A DNA stretch of 64,000 nt from Pseudomonas pudica (GTDB lineage: Bacteria > Pseudomonadota > Gammaproteobacteria > Pseudomonadales > Pseudomonadaceae), in assembly GCF_015680405.1 (NCBI RefSeq), contig NZ_JADLJS010000002.1:62001-126000 (forward strand). Reading direction: 5' to 3'. Positions 15,793 through 25,677 of this stretch are shown here, piece by piece. Below the pieces are notes generated by a model. That model was not told the origin of the DNA. It searched no databases and was given only the letters and a program-made list of their open reading frames with translations. Position numbers and translations under genes: made by a program. The stretch's first letter is position 1, and each line of letters opens with the position of its first letter.

Positions 15793-17037
15793 ATGAAGAC
15801 AATGTTGATCGCAACCCTGCTGGGTGCCAGCGTGGCCGCACAGGCTGCGCCGAATGACGATGCGCAGGTGCGCCAGGGCGAGTACCTGGCCCGCGCCGGC
15901 GACTGTGTTGCCTGCCATACCGCCAAGGGCGGCAAGCCGTTCGCCGGTGGGCTGCCGATGGAGACACCGATCGGCACGGTTTACTCCACCAATATCACCC
16001 CGGCTGCCAGTGGTATCGGCCAGTACAGCTTCGAAGACTTCGACCAGGCGGTGCGCAAGGGCATCGGCAAGGACGGCAGCACCCTGTATCCGGCCATGCC
16101 ATACCCATCTTACGCACGTGTCAGCGAGCAGGACATGCAGGCGCTGTATGCCTATTTCATGAAGGGTGTGGAGCCGGTCGAGCAGCCGAACAAGGCCACC
16201 GACATCCCCTGGCCGCTGAGCATGCGCTGGCCGCTGGCGATCTGGCGCGGGTTGTTCGCGCCAGAGGCCAAGCCCTGGCAGGCGTCGGCGGCGGCCGACC
16301 CGGTGGTCAACCGCGGCGCTTATCTGGTCGAGGGCCTTGGGCACTGTGGCGCGTGCCATACGCCGCGCGCGCTGACCATGCAGGAAAAGGCACTGAGCCT
16401 ACAGGATGGCGAGCAGTTCCTGGCTGGCAGTGCACCGCTGGAAGGCTGGATTGCCAAGAACCTGCGTGGCGATCACAAGGACGGCCTGGGTAGCTGGAGC
16501 GAAGAGCAGCTGGTGCAGTTTCTCAAGACTGGCCGTAGCGACCGCAGCGCCGTGTTTGGTGGCATGAGCGATGTGGTCGAGCACAGCATGCAACACATGA
16601 GCGACGCTGACCTGACCGCCATCGCCCGGTACCTGAAGACGCTGCCGCCGAGCAACCCTGACGACCGGCCGCACGTGTACGACAAACAGGTGGCAGATGC
16701 GCTGTGGAAGGGCGACGACAGCAAGCCCGGGGCGGCGGTGTACATCGACAACTGCGCGGCCTGCCACCGTACCGATGGCCAGGGCTATACCCGCGTGTTC
16801 CCGGCCCTGGCCGGCAACCCGGTGGTGCAGACGGCAGATGCCACATCGCTGATCCACGTGGTGTTGGCAGGGGGCACGGTGCCAGCGACGCACGCGGCAC
16901 CGTCGAACTTCACCATGCCGGCGTTCGGCTGGCGCCTGAGTGACCAGGAGGTTGCCGAGGTGGTGAACTTCATTCGCACCAGTTGGGGTAACCAAGGGGA
17001 TGCCGTCACCGCCAGTGACGTGAAAGCCCTCCGTTAA
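15793..17037 (+). CDS. Gluconate 2-dehydrogenase, triheme cytochrome c subunit
   Basis: The 414-residue protein has a Sec signal (MKTMLIATLLGASVAAQA|AP) and three c-type heme motifs: CVACH, CGACH and CAACH. This is the standard triheme subunit of membrane-bound gluconate, alcohol and sorbitol dehydrogenases, which feeds electrons to the ubiquinone pool. I prefer ATG 15793, eight bases after GAGGAG; ATG 15787 would be too close to that site. A REP pair follows the gene. Confidence 0.92.
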   Translation: MKTMLIATLLGASVAAQAAPNDDAQVRQGEYLARAGDCVACHTAKGGKPFAGGLPMETPIGTVYSTNITPAASGIGQYSFEDFDQAVRKGIGKDGSTLYPAMPYPSYARVSEQDMQALYAYFMKGVEPVEQPNKATDIPWPLSMRWPLAIWRGLFAPEAKPWQASAAADPVVNRGAYLVEGLGHCGACHTPRALTMQEKALSLQDGEQFLAGSAPLEGWIAKNLRGDHKDGLGSWSEEQLVQFLKTGRSDRSAVFGGMSDVVEHSMQHMSDADLTAIARYLKTLPPSNPDDRPHVYDKQVADALWKGDDSKPGAAVYIDNCAACHRTDGQGYTRVFPALAGNPVVQTADATSLIHVVLAGGTVPATHAAPSNFTMPAFGWRLSDQEVAEVVNFIRTSWGNQGDAVTASDVKALR

Positions 17038-17068
17038 CTGCATCCCTCTGTCTGCACCCCCAATCCAC

Positions 17069-17140
17069 TGTGGGAGCGGGTTTACCCGCGAATGCGTCGG
17101 CACATCCAACATCGCATTCGCGGGTGAACCCGCTCCCACA
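17069..17140. repeat. REP inverted pair
   Basis: Arms TGTGGGAGCGGGTTTACCCG (17070 on) and its inverted copy ending CGGGTGAACCCGCTCCCACA (17140) flank a short spacer. This is the classical P. putida REP pair, between the cytochrome gene and ptxS, and may also end the upstream transcript. The following 17150-17220 stretch is markedly AT-rich. Confidence 0.88.
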
Positions 17141-17237
17141 GGGTTTCGCTATTATTTATCTATATATATCAGATAGTTAAAGCGTATTCTTATTGCATTT
17201 ACTACGCATGAATATCGCACTCCCGACCAACGGCATG

Positions 17238-17279
17238 TTGACGAACGCGTGCGTTTTTGCTGTATTGAAACCGGTTTCA
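17238..17279 (+). promoter_or_regulatory. ptxS promoter with overlapping PtxS operator
   Basis: TTGACG (17238-17243) and TGTATT (17261-17266), 17 bp apart, form a plausible sigma-70 promoter. The perfect palindrome TGAAACCGGTTTCA at 17266-17279 overlaps the end of the -10 box. This fits the known autorepression of ptxS. The hexamers are my assignment; the operator is an exact match to the published site. Confidence 0.8.
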
Positions 17280-17309
17280 TCGCTATCACAACAATCATAA
17301 GGACAGCCC

Positions 17310-18329
17310 ATGACCGACGCGCCTGCCCATGCCCGCGAACGGGTCACCATCAGCGAAGTAGCGCGTGTCGCTGGCGTTTCCAAGGCCACCGTCTCCCGTT
17401 ACATCGGCGGTGACCGGCAGTTGCTCGCCGAAGCCACCGCCAAACGCCTGGAAGAGGTCATCGAGCGCCTCGGTTACCGCCCCAACCAGATGGCCCGTGG
17501 CCTGAAGCGCGGCCAGACGCGCCTGATCGGCATGCTGGTGGCCGATATCCTCAACCCCTATTCAGTTGCCGTGATGCATGGCGTGGAAACTGCCTGCCGC
17601 CAGCACGGCTACAGCCTGGTGGTGTGCAACACCAACCGCGACGACGATCAGGAGCGTCACCACCTGGTGGCCCTGCAGTCCTACAACGTCGAAGGGCTGA
17701 TCGTGAACACGCTTGGCCATCACCCCGGCGAATTGCTCAACCTGCAGCGCGACATCCCCATGGTGCTGGTCGACCGCCAGTTGCCGGAACTGAATGTCGA
17801 CCTGGTGGGCCTGGACAATGCCGACGCTGTCGAGCAGGCCCTGGACCACCTGCAGGCGCAAGGCTATCGCGACATCCTGGCGGTAACCGAGCCCCTCGAT
17901 GGCACCAGCTCGCGCCTGGAGCGGGTACAGGCGTTCGGCACATCGATCAGCCGGCGCCCCGGCATGCGCCAGCAGGTGCTGGAAATCGGCGCCGGGCTGG
18001 ATGACCAGCTGGCTTCGTTCCTCGTCGGCAGTGGTCATGGCCCGCAGGCCATCTTCACTTTCAACGGGGTCGCCACCCTGGCCGTGACCCGAGCCCTGCA
18101 TCAGGCAGGGCGCAACCTTTTCGCGGACGTCGGGCTGATCGCCCTCGACGACCTCGACTGGTACCCCTTGGTCGGCACTGGCATCACTGCACTGGCCCAG
18201 CCCACCGAGCGTATCGGCGTGGCAGCATTCGAGAGCCTGCTTGGCCGCCTGCGCGGCGACAGCGGGGCAGTACGGCGCATCGACTTCAAGGCCGAGCTGA
18301 TCATCCGAGGTTCAACCCAGCCACAGTAA
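17310..18329 (+). CDS. ptxS: LacI-family repressor PtxS
   Basis: The 339-residue regulator has an N-terminal LacI helix-turn-helix ([19 protein letters not shown], about 12-30), the hinge region ([13 protein letters not shown]), and a periplasmic-binding-protein-like effector domain. PtxS represses its own gene, the kgu operon and gluconate dehydrogenase, and is released by 2-ketogluconate. All three target promoters carry its exact operator in this window. The gene precedes kguE on the same strand with its own operator between them. Confidence 0.95.
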   Translation: MTDAPAHARERVTISEVARVAGVSKATVSRYIGGDRQLLAEATAKRLEEVIERLGYRPNQMARGLKRGQTRLIGMLVADILNPYSVAVMHGVETACRQHGYSLVVCNTNRDDDQERHHLVALQSYNVEGLIVNTLGHHPGELLNLQRDIPMVLVDRQLPELNVDLVGLDNADAVEQALDHLQAQGYRDILAVTEPLDGTSSRLERVQAFGTSISRRPGMRQQVLEIGAGLDDQLASFLVGSGHGPQAIFTFNGVATLAVTRALHQAGRNLFADVGLIALDDLDWYPLVGTGITALAQPTERIGVAAFESLLGRLRGDSGAVRRIDFKAELIIRGSTQPQ

Positions 18330-18368
18330 TCACAGGCAGGTACCTGCGTGCCTGCTGTTACCCAAAAA

Positions 18369-18382
18369 TGAAACCGGTTTCA
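18369..18382. promoter_or_regulatory. PtxS operator of the kgu operon
   Basis: A perfect TGAAACCGGTTTCA palindrome sits 14 bp before the kguE start, downstream of the ptxS stop. Being so close to the start codon, bound PtxS would block transcription initiation or early elongation of kguEKTD. Confidence 0.92.
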
Positions 18383-18396
18383 CAAGGACAACAACA

Positions 18397-19188
18397 ATGC
18401 ATCCGAACCCCGTTTCCATCAGCCTTTCCAGCTACGGCGCCGACTATGTCCGGCAACGTGGCCAGGAACAGTTCCTTGATCTGCTGGCTGCCGCTGGCGT
18501 CACCCGCGTGGAACTGCGCGAAGAACTTTTCACTTGTGCCCCGGATACTGCAGCGCTGTCTGCAGCCATTGCCGCGCTGCGCCTGGAGTGCCTGTATTCC
18601 ACGCCGCTGGAGCTGTGGACCGCACAAGGCGTGCCAGACCCGCAACTGGCGCAGAAACTGGACACTGCCCGCGCCCTTGGCACGGTCGCGCTCAAGGTTT
18701 CGCTGGGCCACTACCATGCGGGCTGTGACGTCGCGGCCCTGGCGACGCTGTTGCCGGCGCACGGGCCGTTGCTGCTGGTGGAGAACGACCAGACCGCGCA
18801 AGGTGGACGAATCGAACCCCTGCAGCAGTTTTTCCAGCGCGCCGACGAACTCGGGCTGAGCCTGGGCATGACCTTCGATATCGGTAACTGGCAGTGGCAG
18901 GGCGAGCCTGCTCGCCACGCCGCTCGCCAGCTTGGCCGCTGGGTCAGCTATGTGCATTGCAAGGCCGTGCAGCGCCGGGCCGATGGCCGCCTGGTAGCCG
19001 TCCCGCCAGAGGCTGCGGACCTGCAGGAGTGGGCCGAGTTGATGGCCGAGTTCACCCCCGGCGTGGTGCGTGCTGTCGAGTACCCGCTGGTTAGCGACGA
19101 TCTGCTGGCGCTGACCCGGGCCCAGGTGCGCGACCTCGCGGCGCTGGGGCAGGGCGTGGCATCGAGCGAGGAGCTGAGCCATGCATGA
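18397..19188 (+). CDS. kguE: KguE, TIM-barrel protein of 2-ketogluconate utilization
   Basis: The 263-residue protein matches the xylose-isomerase-like TIM-barrel (AP-endonuclease 2) superfamily, with metal-site-type segments [15 protein letters not shown] and VHCKAV. It is the first gene of the kguE-K-T-D operon known from P. putida and P. aeruginosa. It is annotated as an epimerase, but a definite reaction in the pathway is not established. It overlaps kguK by 8 bp, implying translational coupling. Confidence 0.9.
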   Translation: MHPNPVSISLSSYGADYVRQRGQEQFLDLLAAAGVTRVELREELFTCAPDTAALSAAIAALRLECLYSTPLELWTAQGVPDPQLAQKLDTARALGTVALKVSLGHYHAGCDVAALATLLPAHGPLLLVENDQTAQGGRIEPLQQFFQRADELGLSLGMTFDIGNWQWQGEPARHAARQLGRWVSYVHCKAVQRRADGRLVAVPPEAADLQEWAELMAEFTPGVVRAVEYPLVSDDLLALTRAQVRDLAALGQGVASSEELSHA

Positions 19189-20131
19189 ACATGACGTGTT
19201 GTGTTTCGGCGAGACCATGGCCATGTTCGTCGCCGAGCAGGCTGGCGACCTGGCCAGTGTCGGCCAGTTCGGCAAGCGCATCGCCGGCGCTGACAGCAAC
19301 GTGGCCATCGGCCTGGCGCGGCTGGGCTTCAAGGTCCGCTGGCTGAGCCGGGTGGGCGACGATTCGCTGGGCCGTTTCGTGCTCGACAGCCTGCGCCGCG
19401 AAGGCCTGGACTGCTCCGGCGTCGAGGTGGATGCCTGCAACCCCACCGGCTTCCAGCTCAAGGCCCGCTGCGATGACGGCAGTGACCCGGCGGTGGAGTA
19501 CTTCCGCCGTGGTTCGGCGGCCAGCCGGCTGTCGCCCGCGTTGCTGCGCCCGGGTTCTCTGCAGGCGCGCCACTTGCACGCCACCGGCATTCCGCCAGCG
19601 CTGTCGGAGAGTTGCCGGGCGCTGTCCCATGCGTTGATGGACGCCATGCGTGCCGCCGGGCGCAGCATTTCGTTCGACCCCAACCTGCGCCCCTCGCTGT
19701 GGCCTGACCAAAGCAGCATGGTGCGTGAGGTCAATGCCCTGGCCGCCAAGGCCGACTGGGTTCTGCCCGGGCTGGAAGAGGGCCGCCTGCTGACCGGCCA
19801 GCACACCCCGGCAGACATCGCCGCATTCTACCTCGACCAAGGGGTGGAACTGGTGGTGATCAAGCTGGGCGATGCCGGTGCGTACTTCCGCAGCGCCAAG
19901 GGTGAAGGCCAGGTGGCGCCAGTGCCGGTCAGCCAAGTGGTGGACACCGTTGGCGCCGGCGATGCCTTTGCCGTCGGCGTGCTCAGTGCGCTGCTGGACG
20001 GCCACCCGATAGCCGAGGCAGTTGCGCGTGGCAACTGGTGCGGCAGCCGCGCCGTGCAGTCGCGTGGCGACATGGAGGGGCTGCCGCTGCGACATGAGCT
20101 GCAAGCCCACGACCTGCGCAGAAGCGCGTGA
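19181..20131 (+). CDS. kguK: 2-ketogluconate kinase KguK
   Basis: The 316-residue PfkB-family sugar kinase has the family C-terminal signature [12 protein letters not shown], with the catalytic Asp in GAGD, and the substrate-binding [14 protein letters not shown] near the N-terminus. It phosphorylates 2-ketogluconate in the cytoplasm to 2-keto-6-phosphogluconate. It overlaps kguE upstream and is followed after 58 bp by the transporter. Confidence 0.93.
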   Translation: MHEHDVLCFGETMAMFVAEQAGDLASVGQFGKRIAGADSNVAIGLARLGFKVRWLSRVGDDSLGRFVLDSLRREGLDCSGVEVDACNPTGFQLKARCDDGSDPAVEYFRRGSAASRLSPALLRPGSLQARHLHATGIPPALSESCRALSHALMDAMRAAGRSISFDPNLRPSLWPDQSSMVREVNALAAKADWVLPGLEEGRLLTGQHTPADIAAFYLDQGVELVVIKLGDAGAYFRSAKGEGQVAPVPVSQVVDTVGAGDAFAVGVLSALLDGHPIAEAVARGNWCGSRAVQSRGDMEGLPLRHELQAHDLRRSA

Positions 20132-20189
20132 ACGCTTGACCCCGAAACACCTGTTGCAACAAAAACAACAAGCTCAGGAGAAACGAACC

Positions 20190-21482
20190 ATGCAAAGCCA
20201 AAGCCTGGCACCGCGCCGCTGGTGGTACATCATCCCGATCGTGTTCTTCACCTATAGCCTGGCGTACCTGGACCGCGCCAACTACGGGTTCGCCGCCGCT
20301 TCCGGCATGGCTGAAGACCTGCATATCACCCCCGCACTGTCTTCACTGCTGGGGGCACTGTTCTTCCTTGGTTACTTCTTCTTCCAGGTGCCCGGCGCCA
20401 TCTATGCCGAAAAGCGCAGTGTGAAGAAGCTGATCTTTGTCTGCCTGATCCTCTGGGGTGGCCTTGCCACGCTCACCGGCGTGGTCAGCAACGTCTACAT
20501 GCTGATCGGCATCCGCTTCCTGCTCGGGGTGGTGGAGGCGGCGGTGATGCCGGCCATGCTGGTGTACCTGTGCCACTGGTTCACCCGCGCGGAGCGTTCG
20601 CGCGCCAACACTTTCCTGATCCTCGGCAACCCGGTGACCATCCTGTGGATGTCGGTGGTGTCTGGCTACCTCGTCAAGCATTACGACTGGCGCTGGATGT
20701 TCATCATCGAAGGCCTGCCCGCGGTCATCTGGGCGTTCTTCTGGTGGCGCCTGGTGGATGACCGCCCGGCGCAGGTGAAGTGGCTGAGCGAGCAGGAAAA
20801 AGCCGCCCTGGAACAGGCGCTGGCTGCCGAGCAGCAAGGTATCAAGCCGGTGAAGAACTACCGCGAGGCGTTCCGCTCGCCGCAGGTGATCATCCTTGCG
20901 CTGCAGTACTTCTGCTGGAGCATCGGTGTGTATGGCTTCGTGCTGTGGTTGCCGTCGATCCTCAAGCAGGCGGCCAACCTCGATATCGTGCAGGCCGGCT
21001 GGCTGTCGTCGGTACCTTACCTGGCGGCGGTGCTGGCCATGGTCGGTGTGTCGTGGGCGTCCGACCGCCTGCAGAAGCGCAAGCGCTTCGTCTGGCCACC
21101 ACTGCTGATCGCCGCCGTTGCGTTCTATGGCTCGTACGCCCTGGGCAGCGAGCACTTCTGGCTGTCGTACGCGTTGCTGGTGGTCGCCGGCGCCTGCATG
21201 TATGCCCCCTACGGCCCGTTCTTCGCGATCGTGCCCGAGATCCTGCCGGCCAACGTCGCGGGCGGTGCCATGGCGCTGATCAACAGCATGGGCGCGCTGG
21301 GCTCGTTCGGTGGCTCGTGGCTGGTGGGTTACCTCAATGGCGTCACGGGCGGGCCAGGCGCCTCCTACCTGTTCATGTGCGGTGCGCTGCTGGCCGCAGT
21401 GGCGCTTACCGCCGCGCTCAATAGTTCCCAGACATCAGGCCGGGCCAAGCGCGGCAACTCGCGCCTGGCCATGAACCATTAG
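20190..21482 (+). CDS. kguT: 2-ketogluconate transporter KguT (MFS)
   Basis: The 430-residue protein is an MFS permease of the anion:cation symporter type with about 12 membrane segments. It begins MQSQSLAPRRWWYIIPIVFF, with YLDRANYGFAAA in the first helical pair. It imports 2-ketogluconate from the periplasm. ATG 20190 has CAGGAG upstream; longer in-frame extensions run into kguK and are rejected. The loop between halves includes a charged segment near residue 205. Confidence 0.93.
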   Translation: MQSQSLAPRRWWYIIPIVFFTYSLAYLDRANYGFAAASGMAEDLHITPALSSLLGALFFLGYFFFQVPGAIYAEKRSVKKLIFVCLILWGGLATLTGVVSNVYMLIGIRFLLGVVEAAVMPAMLVYLCHWFTRAERSRANTFLILGNPVTILWMSVVSGYLVKHYDWRWMFIIEGLPAVIWAFFWWRLVDDRPAQVKWLSEQEKAALEQALAAEQQGIKPVKNYREAFRSPQVIILALQYFCWSIGVYGFVLWLPSILKQAANLDIVQAGWLSSVPYLAAVLAMVGVSWASDRLQKRKRFVWPPLLIAAVAFYGSYALGSEHFWLSYALLVVAGACMYAPYGPFFAIVPEILPANVAGGAMALINSMGALGSFGGSWLVGYLNGVTGGPGASYLFMCGALLAAVALTAALNSSQTSGRAKRGNSRLAMNH

Positions 21483-21493
21483 GAAACAGTGCA

Positions 21494-22456
21494 ATGAAGA
21501 AGCGAATCGTCCTGTACAAACGCCTGTCCGACGACTTGATGGCACGCCTGCAAGAACGCGTCGAGGTGACCTGGGTGGATACTTCCGGGCCCGATGGCCT
21601 GGCGCGTTTGCGCGACGCCTTGCCGGGGGCGCACGGGCTGCTGGGGGCCAGCCTGCGCCTGGACGCCAGCCTGCTCGACCTGGCGCCACAGCTTGAAGTG
21701 GTGTCCAGCGTTTCGGTCGGCGTGGACAACTATGACATCGCCGAGCTCAGCCGGCGTGGCGTGATGTTGACCAACACCCCCGACGTGCTCACCGAAACCA
21801 CCGCCGACACGGGCTTTGCCTTGATCCTGGCCACCGCCAGGCGGGTGGTGGAACTGGCTAACTGGGTGCGAGACGGGAACTGGCAGGCCAACCTCGGCCC
21901 GGCGCATTTCGGCAGCGATGTGCACGGCAAGACGCTGGGCATCGTCGGCATGGGCCGCATCGGCGAGGCCCTGGCCCGGCGTGCTGCGGCCGGCTTCGGC
22001 ATGCGTGTGCTGTATCACAGTCAGCGTGCCAAGCCTGAGGTGGAGGCGCGCCATGCGGCGCGGCGATGCAGCCTGGATGAGCTGTTGCAGCAGGCGGATT
22101 TCGTTTGCCTGACCGTGCCGCTGAGTGCCAGCACCGAAGGCCTGATCGGCGCGCGGGAACTGGCGCTGATGAAGCCAGAGGCTATCCTGGTGAACATTTC
22201 CCGCGGGCGCGTGGTGGATGAGCCGGCACTGATCGAAGCGTTGCGTGCCCGGCGCATACGCGGCGCCGGCCTGGATGTGTTCGTGCAGGAACCGTTGCCG
22301 GCGCAGTCGCCGTTGTTGCAACTCGACAATGTGGTGGCGACCCCGCATATCGGCTCTGCGACCGAAGAAACCCGCCAGGCCATGGCGCGTTGTGCGGTGG
22401 ACAACCTGCTCAGTGCGCTGGCCGGCGAGCGCCCGGCCAACCTGGTGAATGGCTAG
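21494..22456 (+). CDS. kguD: 2-keto-6-phosphogluconate reductase KguD
   Basis: The 320-residue D-2-hydroxyacid dehydrogenase has the Rossmann motif GIVGMGRIGEALARR. The catalytic Arg lies in NISRGRVVDE, a Glu in VFVQEPLP, and the His in TPHIGSATEETR. It reduces 2-keto-6-phosphogluconate to 6-phosphogluconate, which enters the Entner-Doudoroff pathway. It is the last gene of the operon; a REP element follows. Confidence 0.93.
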   Translation: MKKRIVLYKRLSDDLMARLQERVEVTWVDTSGPDGLARLRDALPGAHGLLGASLRLDASLLDLAPQLEVVSSVSVGVDNYDIAELSRRGVMLTNTPDVLTETTADTGFALILATARRVVELANWVRDGNWQANLGPAHFGSDVHGKTLGIVGMGRIGEALARRAAAGFGMRVLYHSQRAKPEVEARHAARRCSLDELLQQADFVCLTVPLSASTEGLIGARELALMKPEAILVNISRGRVVDEPALIEALRARRIRGAGLDVFVQEPLPAQSPLLQLDNVVATPHIGSATEETRQAMARCAVDNLLSALAGERPANLVNG

Positions 22457-22483
22457 CGCCAGATCCACAAGCCTGCGCGGCCC

Positions 22484-22530
22484 CTGTGGGAGCGGCCTTG
22501 TGTCGCGAAAGGGCTGCAAGGCAGCCCCCG
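22484..22530. repeat. Single REP with hairpin GGGCTGC-AAG-GCAGCCC
   Basis: A single P. putida-type REP (CTGTGGGAGCGGCCTTGTGT and following) ends in the stem GGGCTGC (22511-22517) / GCAGCCC (22521-22527). It lies in the 77-bp gap between the convergent kguD and MFS genes and may serve as a bidirectional terminator. Confidence 0.7.
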
Positions 22531-22533
22531 GAT

Positions 22534-23838
22534 TCAATGCGATTCTGAACGCTGCGCCTGCGCTGGCGCAGCATTCTCCACCGGCTCCAGCGGCGGATGC
22601 TCCTGCGCCGCATGCATCAGGTCTTCGGTCACCCGCAGCTCGGCACCGGTCGGCGAGAAGGTGGTCGAAGCGGTGAACGGGGCCGGGTGCTCCGCCGCCG
22701 GGCGCTTGCCACGGCGCCACATGAAGAAGCACACCATGGCCAGGTTGACCACGGCAAAGGCCCAGAACAACCCGGCCTCGCCAAACTCGGTCATCATTGG
22801 CGAAATCGCCACCGGCGCCATGGCCGAACCCAGCGAGTTGATCAGCAGCAGCCCCTGGATCATCGGCACAAGTGCATCCGATGGCGCCCGGTCGGCCGCA
22901 TGGCTGACCGCCACCGGGTACAGGGTGAACACGCCACCACCCAGCAGGAACAGCATTGCTGGCAGCAGGATCGAGTCCGACGGCAGAAACACCGTGACCA
23001 GCGACAGCAGCACGCACAGCGCGGCCAGGGCAATCAGCACATCCTGGCGGTCCTTGCGGTCGGACCAGCGCCCGACCGGGTATTGCAGCAGCATGGCACC
23101 CAGAATCACCCAGGCCATCATGTTACCGACCTCGCCCACGTCCAGGCCGATGCGCTGCAGGTACAGCGGCAGCAGGGCATAGATGCCGGCAATGGCCACA
23201 CCCGAACCGAAGCAGCCGACCAGGCCCGACGGCGCAACGCCCAGCAACTGGCGCGGCTTGAGCGGTTCGACCTGTTCCAGCAGCGGCGACACTCGGGGCA
23301 GGATCACGATGGGCAGTACCGACAGGGCGGCGAGCACGCCGGCCAGCATGAACGGTGCGGTGTCACCCATGTGGGTGATTTCGCCAAGGCCGGCCTGGGC
23401 GATGACCCCGGCGCCGTAGAAGGCGATCATGTACAGCGCCAGCAGGCGGCCGCGGATCTTGGCGTCACCGGCCAGCAGCAGCCAGCTTTCGATCACCAGG
23501 AACACGCCCACCGCCGCCCAGCCGTTGATCAGGCGCAGCACCGACCACCAGGTGACGTCGTAGAACAGGCCTTGCAGCAGGATGGTCACGGCGATCAGCG
23601 AGGCGAAGCTGGTGTAGGCGCGGATATGGCCGATGCGCAGGATCAGCCGGTCGTTGAAGATGGCACCCAGGGTCAGGCCGATGAAGTAGGTCGAGGAGAC
23701 CACACCGATGGTGGTGGCCGACTCGCCGGCAGCGCCCAGGCGCAGGGTGGTAAGGGAAGACATGAAGCCGTTGCCCAGGGCAATGATGAACAGCCCGAGC
23801 AGGGGCGCCAGCGCCATGGCCAGCAAACGCGGAGACAT
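22534..23838 (-). CDS. MFS transporter (YcaD-like)
   Basis: The 434-residue protein begins MSPRLLAMALAPLLGLFIIA and has about 12 membrane helices. The second-helix region reads GAIFNDRLILRIGHIRAY and a matching YPVGRWSDRKDRQ marks the second half, as in MFS proteins. The last 60 residues form a hydrophilic Pro/Glu-rich cytoplasmic tail (AAEHPAPF to the end), longer than usual. ATG 23838 has AGAGGT upstream. The substrate is unknown. It is convergent with kguD and not part of that operon. Confidence 0.85.
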   Translation of the reverse strand: MSPRLLAMALAPLLGLFIIALGNGFMSSLTTLRLGAAGESATTIGVVSSTYFIGLTLGAIFNDRLILRIGHIRAYTSFASLIAVTILLQGLFYDVTWWSVLRLINGWAAVGVFLVIESWLLLAGDAKIRGRLLALYMIAFYGAGVIAQAGLGEITHMGDTAPFMLAGVLAALSVLPIVILPRVSPLLEQVEPLKPRQLLGVAPSGLVGCFGSGVAIAGIYALLPLYLQRIGLDVGEVGNMMAWVILGAMLLQYPVGRWSDRKDRQDVLIALAALCVLLSLVTVFLPSDSILLPAMLFLLGGGVFTLYPVAVSHAADRAPSDALVPMIQGLLLINSLGSAMAPVAISPMMTEFGEAGLFWAFAVVNLAMVCFFMWRRGKRPAAEHPAPFTASTTFSPTGAELRVTEDLMHAAQEHPPLEPVENAAPAQAQRSESH

Positions 23839-24092
23839 ACGTACCTCTAGTTGGATGAGCGGAATGAGCGCCTTTTCGGACGCGCACACCGGCTCGACCC
23901 GAACGGGCCGAGGGGCTGCACGGATGTGCCTGGGCTGGATGCGACGCTGCCGGTTGCCACCGTTCAAGGCGACGGGCGAAAAGGATGCGCGATTCTACGG
24001 GGTTGCGCGGTTTTGCCCAAGGGGCTTGGGTGTGCGACGAGACGCCGCAGTCTGCGGCATAATGCGGGGCCCACCCCCAAGGAAGGCCCCCA

Positions 24093-24968
24093 ATGTTCGC
24101 TTCGCTGTTCGCAGTCCTGGCCCCGGTTTTCATCGTTGCCGGCATCGGCTATGCCTGGGCCCGCAAGGGCCTGGACTACCCCACCGAATTCATCGCCCGA
24201 GTGGTGATGACCGTGGGCACACCGTCGCTGGTGCTGTCCACGCTCAGCCGTACCGAGCTGGACCCGAACGCCTTCACCAGCATGGCCATGGCCTGCCTGC
24301 TGTGCACCTTGGGCATGGCCCTGGCCGGCTTGCTGGTGTGCCGCGCTTCGGGCATGCACTGGCGTGTCCTGTTGCCGGCGTTCATGTTCCCCAACACCGG
24401 CAACATGGGCCTGCCGATCAGCCTGTACGCCTTTGGCGAACACGGCCTGGCCCTGGCCGTGGCGTTCTTTCTGACCTTGTCGATCGTGCAGTTCACCCTC
24501 GGCATGGCCATTTCCGGTACTGCGGCTTCGCTCAAGGCACTGCTGCGCAACCCGATCGTGATCAGCCTGGCCGGGGCCATGCCGATCATCTTTCTCGATT
24601 TCGAGTTGCCGCGCTGGCTGGCCAATACGGCAGACCTGCTGGGCGGCATGACCATCCCGCTGATGTTGCTGACACTGGGCGTGTCGCTGGCCAGCATTCG
24701 CCTGCATCATGTGGGCAGCGGCATGCTGCTGGGTGCTTTGCGCATTGGCCTGGGGGCCGCCGTGGGCTGGGCAGTAGGTGCGACGCTGGGCATGGGAAGC
24801 CTGGAGCGTGCGGTGCTGGTGGTGCAGTCGGCGATGCCGGTTGCCGTGTTCAACTACCTGATGGCAGTGCGCGCCAACCGCGAGCCGGAGCAGGTGGCGA
24901 ACCTGGTGATGTGTTCCACGGTGCTGTCGTTTGCCTGGTTGCCAGTGGTGCTGGCGTGGTGGATGTAA
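24093..24968 (+). CDS. AEC-family (auxin efflux carrier-like) transporter
   Basis: The 291-residue membrane protein has about ten hydrophobic segments arranged as two five-helix halves. It carries the AEC-type conserved segments FPNTGNMGLPISLYAFGE (end of the first half) and QSAMPVAVFNYLMA (second half). Bacterial members carry dicarboxylates such as malate or malonate; the substrate here is unknown. AAGGAAGG lies before ATG 24093. A REP pair follows its stop. Confidence 0.88.
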   Translation: MFASLFAVLAPVFIVAGIGYAWARKGLDYPTEFIARVVMTVGTPSLVLSTLSRTELDPNAFTSMAMACLLCTLGMALAGLLVCRASGMHWRVLLPAFMFPNTGNMGLPISLYAFGEHGLALAVAFFLTLSIVQFTLGMAISGTAASLKALLRNPIVISLAGAMPIIFLDFELPRWLANTADLLGGMTIPLMLLTLGVSLASIRLHHVGSGMLLGALRIGLGAAVGWAVGATLGMGSLERAVLVVQSAMPVAVFNYLMAVRANREPEQVANLVMCSTVLSFAWLPVVLAWWM

Positions 24969-24970
24969 GC

Positions 24971-25076
24971 CGTACCGGCCCTTTCGCGGGTGAACCCGCT
25001 CCCACGGTTACAGCGCAGGTTCCAGCCTTGTGATGGAACTGTGGGAGCGGGTTCACCCGCGAAGAGGCCGATACGG
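24971..25076. repeat. REP inverted pair
   Basis: Arms at 24971-25005 (CGTACCGGCCCTTTCGCGGG and following) and 25041-25076 (GTGGGAGCGGGTTCACCCGC and following) are inverted copies. The pair fills the gap between the convergent AEC transporter and lipoprotein genes. Confidence 0.88.
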
Positions 25077-25083
25077 CAAACGG

Positions 25084-25677
25084 CTATTTCTCCTGCAATC
25101 GCCACCCCTGGCTGGTCAGCACCATCGCCCGGGTTTCCTTGAGCGGCGTGTCATTGCTGGCCACCGCCTTGCCCAGTTCGGCAATGCTGGCCTTGACCCC
25201 TTCGTCCCCGGCCCAAGCCGGTAACCCGGTGATCTTGTAGGCATAGGTCACGTTCGAAATCTTCTGCCCGGTCACCTCGCTCGGCTTGCTGAACTGCTCG
25301 ATGGCGGTGACCTGCGCCTTGCCGAAGCACAGCCCGTTATTTGCCTTGTAATACCTGCGCCCTTCGTCGGTGAGCTCATAGGCGTAGTAGATGTCCGTGC
25401 GTGCCGCTTGCCACAGGCGGGCGGGCACCTCGGTCCGCGAGATCTCCTTCTCGCTGACCACACCGACCCGGGCCAAGGCATGCAACGCCTTGTTGGTGCC
25501 ATGCAGGTCGAAGTCCTGGGTCTTGGCAGGGAATGAACTGATGACGAAGCAGCGGGGGTACTGGGTATCGAGGTAGGCCTGGGCGGCCTTCTGAAAACTG
25601 GCCTCGCTGGTGTCCTCGCTGTTCGAGCAACCGGCCAAGGTTGCAAACAGCGCCAGCGGCACGATCTTCCTGTACAT
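25084..25677 (-). CDS. Hypothetical lipoprotein
   Basis: The 197-residue protein begins MYRKIVPLALFATLAGCSNS: a signal peptide with lipobox LAGC, so Cys17 should be lipidated. Ser18 after it favours outer-membrane sorting. The mature protein is soluble and mixed alpha/beta, with three cysteines besides the lipid anchor or fewer in pairs. No known domain is recognised. It stands alone. The 280 bp upstream to the next gene (25678-25955) hold no gene I can support. Confidence 0.75.
   Translation of the reverse strand: MYRKIVPLALFATLAGCSNSEDTSEASFQKAAQAYLDTQYPRCFVISSFPAKTQDFDLHGTNKALHALARVGVVSEKEISRTEVPARLWQAARTDIYYAYELTDEGRRYYKANNGLCFGKAQVTAIEQFSKPSEVTGQKISNVTYAYKITGLPAWAGDEGVKASIAELGKAVASNDTPLKETRAMVLTSQGWRLQEK

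Noticed and set aside
22534..23838. A role of this MFS transporter in 2-ketogluconate uptake
   Set aside because: It is on the opposite strand, lacks a PtxS operator, and KguT is already present in the kgu operon.
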